From NCBI GenBank assembly GCA_946627575.1, contig CAMOVS010000060.1:1-7052 (forward strand): DNA of 7,052 bases. Direction: 5' to 3'. This DNA is from an uncultured Lachnospiraceae bacterium (lineage in GTDB: Bacteria > Bacillota > Clostridia > Lachnospirales > Lachnospiraceae). This document shows positions 5,747 to 7,052 of this stretch, piece by piece. The translations under genes and the position numbers were made by a program. The first letter of the stretch is position 1, and each line of letters begins with the position of its first letter. Below the pieces are notes generated by a model, which worked only from the letters and a program-made list of their open reading frames with translations, was not told the origin of the DNA and ran no database searches.

Positions 5747-6619
5747 TTGGAAATGACTGATAGAAACAGAAGGCCCAAACGGTTCTTCCGGGCTGTGACG
5801 GCTCTTATTCTAACAGGCAGTATGTTTGTACTGCTTCTGGCAGGATGTCAGAAGCAGGCTGAGAAAGCGGAGGATTCATCCGCAGCTGTGGAGCAGAATG
5901 AGGCTTATGTCGACCAGATCCGGGAGAGAGGATATCTGATCGTCGGCTGTAAGATGGACGTACCGGATATGGGTTATTATGATAAGAAGACCGACAGCTG
6001 GTCCGGCCTTGAGGTGGAGCTGGCATGGAAACTCGCAGCGGATATCTTCCAGGTATCCATCGAAGAGGCAAGAGAAGCAGACCGCGTCCATTTTCTGGGC
6101 GTGACGGTTGCAGACCGTGAGGAGAAGCTGGACCAGGGTGAGATCGATGTGATGATAGCTACCTACACCATAACCGAAGAGCGAAAGAAAAGGTTTGCCA
6201 TATCCGACAGCTACTACACGGATTACATAGGGCTGATGGTTCGTTATTCCGGGGAAAATATCAATTCTCTGGGCACATCGGATATTCGGTCTCTGGCTGA
6301 TCTGGACGGCAAGTTTATCGCCGTGGCAAAGAATTCAACCACCCGCAAGGATATGCTGAACTATATCGATACCATGAACACTTTAGAGGTGTCCCCCCGC
6401 TTTAATGAGTATAGTTCATATAAAGCTATGTATGATGCCCTGAAGAAAAAGGAAGTGGATGCCATGAGCGTGGATGTCAGCATTCTGAAGGGTTATGTGG
6501 ACAGCAGTACCAGGATCCTGCCGGACCGTTTTGCCGGTCAGCACTATGGAGCGGCAGTCAAACCGGAGAATAGAGTTCTGCTTGAACATATTAACAATGT
6601 GATCGGGCAGATGCAGTAG
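5747..6619 (+). CDS. Family-3 amino-acid-binding lipoprotein (ABC-type solute-binding protein)
   Basis: The product has 290 residues from the TTG at 5747, which lies seven bases after the strong site AGGAGG (5734-5739); the in-frame ATG at 5753 is 13 bases away and the alternative. Residues 11-33 form a lipoprotein signal ending in the lipobox LLAGC, with C34 as the lipidated residue. SBP_bac_3 hallmarks follow: GYLIVGCK (62-69), GLEVELAWKLA (87-97), ATYTITEERKKRFAISDSYY (138-157) with R146 where the family's carboxylate-binding arginine sits, and GKFIAVAKNST (188-198). Such proteins capture polar amino acids outside the membrane and pass them to an ABC permease. No permease or ATPase gene lies between it and the terminator, and its neighbour is a secondary symporter. 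It ends at LLEHINNVIGQMQ, without the usual DGTYxKIYxKWF-like C-terminal helix, so it is slightly short. Glutamate, aspartate or glutamine are likely ligands by context only. Confidence 0.9.
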   Translation: MEMTDRNRRPKRFFRAVTALILTGSMFVLLLAGCQKQAEKAEDSSAAVEQNEAYVDQIRERGYLIVGCKMDVPDMGYYDKKTDSWSGLEVELAWKLAADIFQVSIEEAREADRVHFLGVTVADREEKLDQGEIDVMIATYTITEERKKRFAISDSYYTDYIGLMVRYSGENINSLGTSDIRSLADLDGKFIAVAKNSTTRKDMLNYIDTMNTLEVSPRFNEYSSYKAMYDALKKKEVDAMSVDVSILKGYVDSSTRILPDRFAGQHYGAAVKPENRVLLEHINNVIGQMQ

Positions 6620-6726
6620 GGGAAAGTGACTGCAAGCCACCGAATTACTAAACGATATATACTTACCTTACAATCGAGGTCTGATGCCCGACGGGCTCTG
6701 ACGGCAAATGCTTCAAATAGTCAGGA

Positions 6727-6772
6727 GATGTAAAACCAGCTTTAACAGGTTGATTTTACATCTTCTTTTTTT
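6727..6772 (+). terminator. Rho-independent terminator of the operon
   Basis: GATGTAAAA (6727-6735) pairs perfectly with TTTTACATC (6754-6762), and a T-rich run (6763-6772, nine T in ten) follows at once. It lies 107 bases after the lipoprotein stop. The gap between contains only a tight GCCC-GAC-GGGC hairpin (6686-6696) and no gene I can support. Confidence 0.85.
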
Positions 6773-6805
6773 GTAAAAATCAAGCGCGGACTTTTGTTTT
6801 ATTGA

Positions 6806-7010
6806 GTTCTTTACCGGGCTGATATGCATAGAAAAATTATAAATAAAGAGTTCAAAACTGCTAAGAAGACTCCGGAAGTGCATTTGATGAGTCAAAATGA
6901 GATCGAAAGAGTTTTTGAATTCACCCAAAATGAAAACGGAAGGTAAAAGCATTATTTACCGGGTCTCCTTATACTTTTAACTAACAAGCAGTTTGCAAAA
7001 GCTTTGCATG
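6806..7010 (+). pseudogene. Possible decayed tyrosine-recombinase fragment
   Basis: A frame opens after the TGA at 6803-6805, reads through an ATG at 6824, stops at TAA 6944-6946, then stays open in the same frame to the window edge. The 40 codons from 6824 and the 21 or so after the stop read like the linker and the start of the catalytic domain of phage-type integrases: PEVHLMSQNEIERVFEFTQ corresponds to the common 'xVxxLSxEExERLLxxTK' region, and GLLILLT to the 'GILLxLYTGLRIGEL' helix that normally leads to the catalytic arginine. That arginine motif is not intact. There is no ribosome binding site before the ATG. The resemblance is from memory of the family and is weak; this may instead be non-coding. 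Confidence 0.3.
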
Positions 7011-7033
7011 AAAATGTATTAGGGAGGTTTCAA

Positions 7034-7052
7034 ATGATGAATAATGGTTCCG
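7034..7052 (+). CDS. Start of a downstream gene, cut by the window edge
   Basis: AGGGAGG (7021-7027) is followed by two consecutive in-frame ATG codons at 7034 and 7037, six and nine bases downstream. Only MMNNGS can be read, too little to identify. No convincing promoter is seen in 6773-7033, which otherwise holds the possible recombinase relic. Confidence 0.5.

Noticed and set aside
6635..6663. TATACT hexamer as a promoter after the lipoprotein gene
   Set aside because: No -35-like hexamer is present at a suitable distance, and a terminator follows about 60 bases later.
6713..6952. 79-codon minus-strand open frame near the right end
   Set aside because: It runs through the operon terminator, is AT-driven low-complexity Phe/Leu/Lys, and has no supporting start signal.
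6992..7008. TGCAAA-AGC-TTTGCA dyad as an operator
   Set aside because: Six-base arms in AT-rich sequence, no promoter next to it, and the region may be decayed coding sequence.

Overview
This window looks like chromosome from a Gram-positive anaerobe of the class Clostridia, most likely Lachnospiraceae-like. The reasons are strong AGGAGG-type ribosome binding sites, sigma-A-type promoters, a lipoprotein signal, a DegV protein, a lysine-rich Big_2-type surface protein and moderate GC. The taxonomic call is inference from style and gene content; no marker gene is present.

Layout, left to right. (1) The 3' part of a membrane protein gene (2-1075, +). It has an outside beta-rich domain, one membrane segment, a CxxC-x10-CxxC zinc ribbon and a strikingly repetitive Cys-Ala tail. 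(2) A 207-base gap with a good promoter and a structured 5' leader, then a secreted protein with a very basic Ig-like domain (1283-2134, +). (3) A 65-base imperfect hairpin (2202-2266) lying between convergent genes. (4) A degV-family lipid-binding gene (2298-3149, -). (5) A 352-base AT-rich divergent spacer with a Fur/PerR-like palindrome near degV and a clear promoter facing right. (6) A three-gene operon on + : an RmlD-like NAD(P)-dependent reductase (3505-4374), a sodium/glutamate-aspartate type symporter (4375-5679, start codon abutting the previous stop), and a family-3 amino-acid-binding lipoprotein (5747-6619). A rho-independent terminator (6727-6772) closes it. (7) A short stretch (about 6806-7010) that reads like a decayed tyrosine-recombinase fragment, followed by the first codons of another gene (7034 to the edge).

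How the genes may work together. The operon pairs two components that bind acidic or similar amino acids by unrelated mechanisms: a secondary transporter and an ABC-type binding lipoprotein. No ABC permease or ATPase gene lies between the lipoprotein and the terminator. A sugar-nucleotide-reductase-like protein sits in front. That combination is the most unusual functional context here. The two surface-exposed proteins on the left and DegV on the convergent strand look like independent transcription units.

I did not find a CRISPR array, tRNA, rRNA or intact mobile element. The most unusual items are the Cys-Ala tail, the possible pseudoknotted leader at 1179-1230, the long hairpin at 2202-2266, the mixed transporter operon and the recombinase relic.
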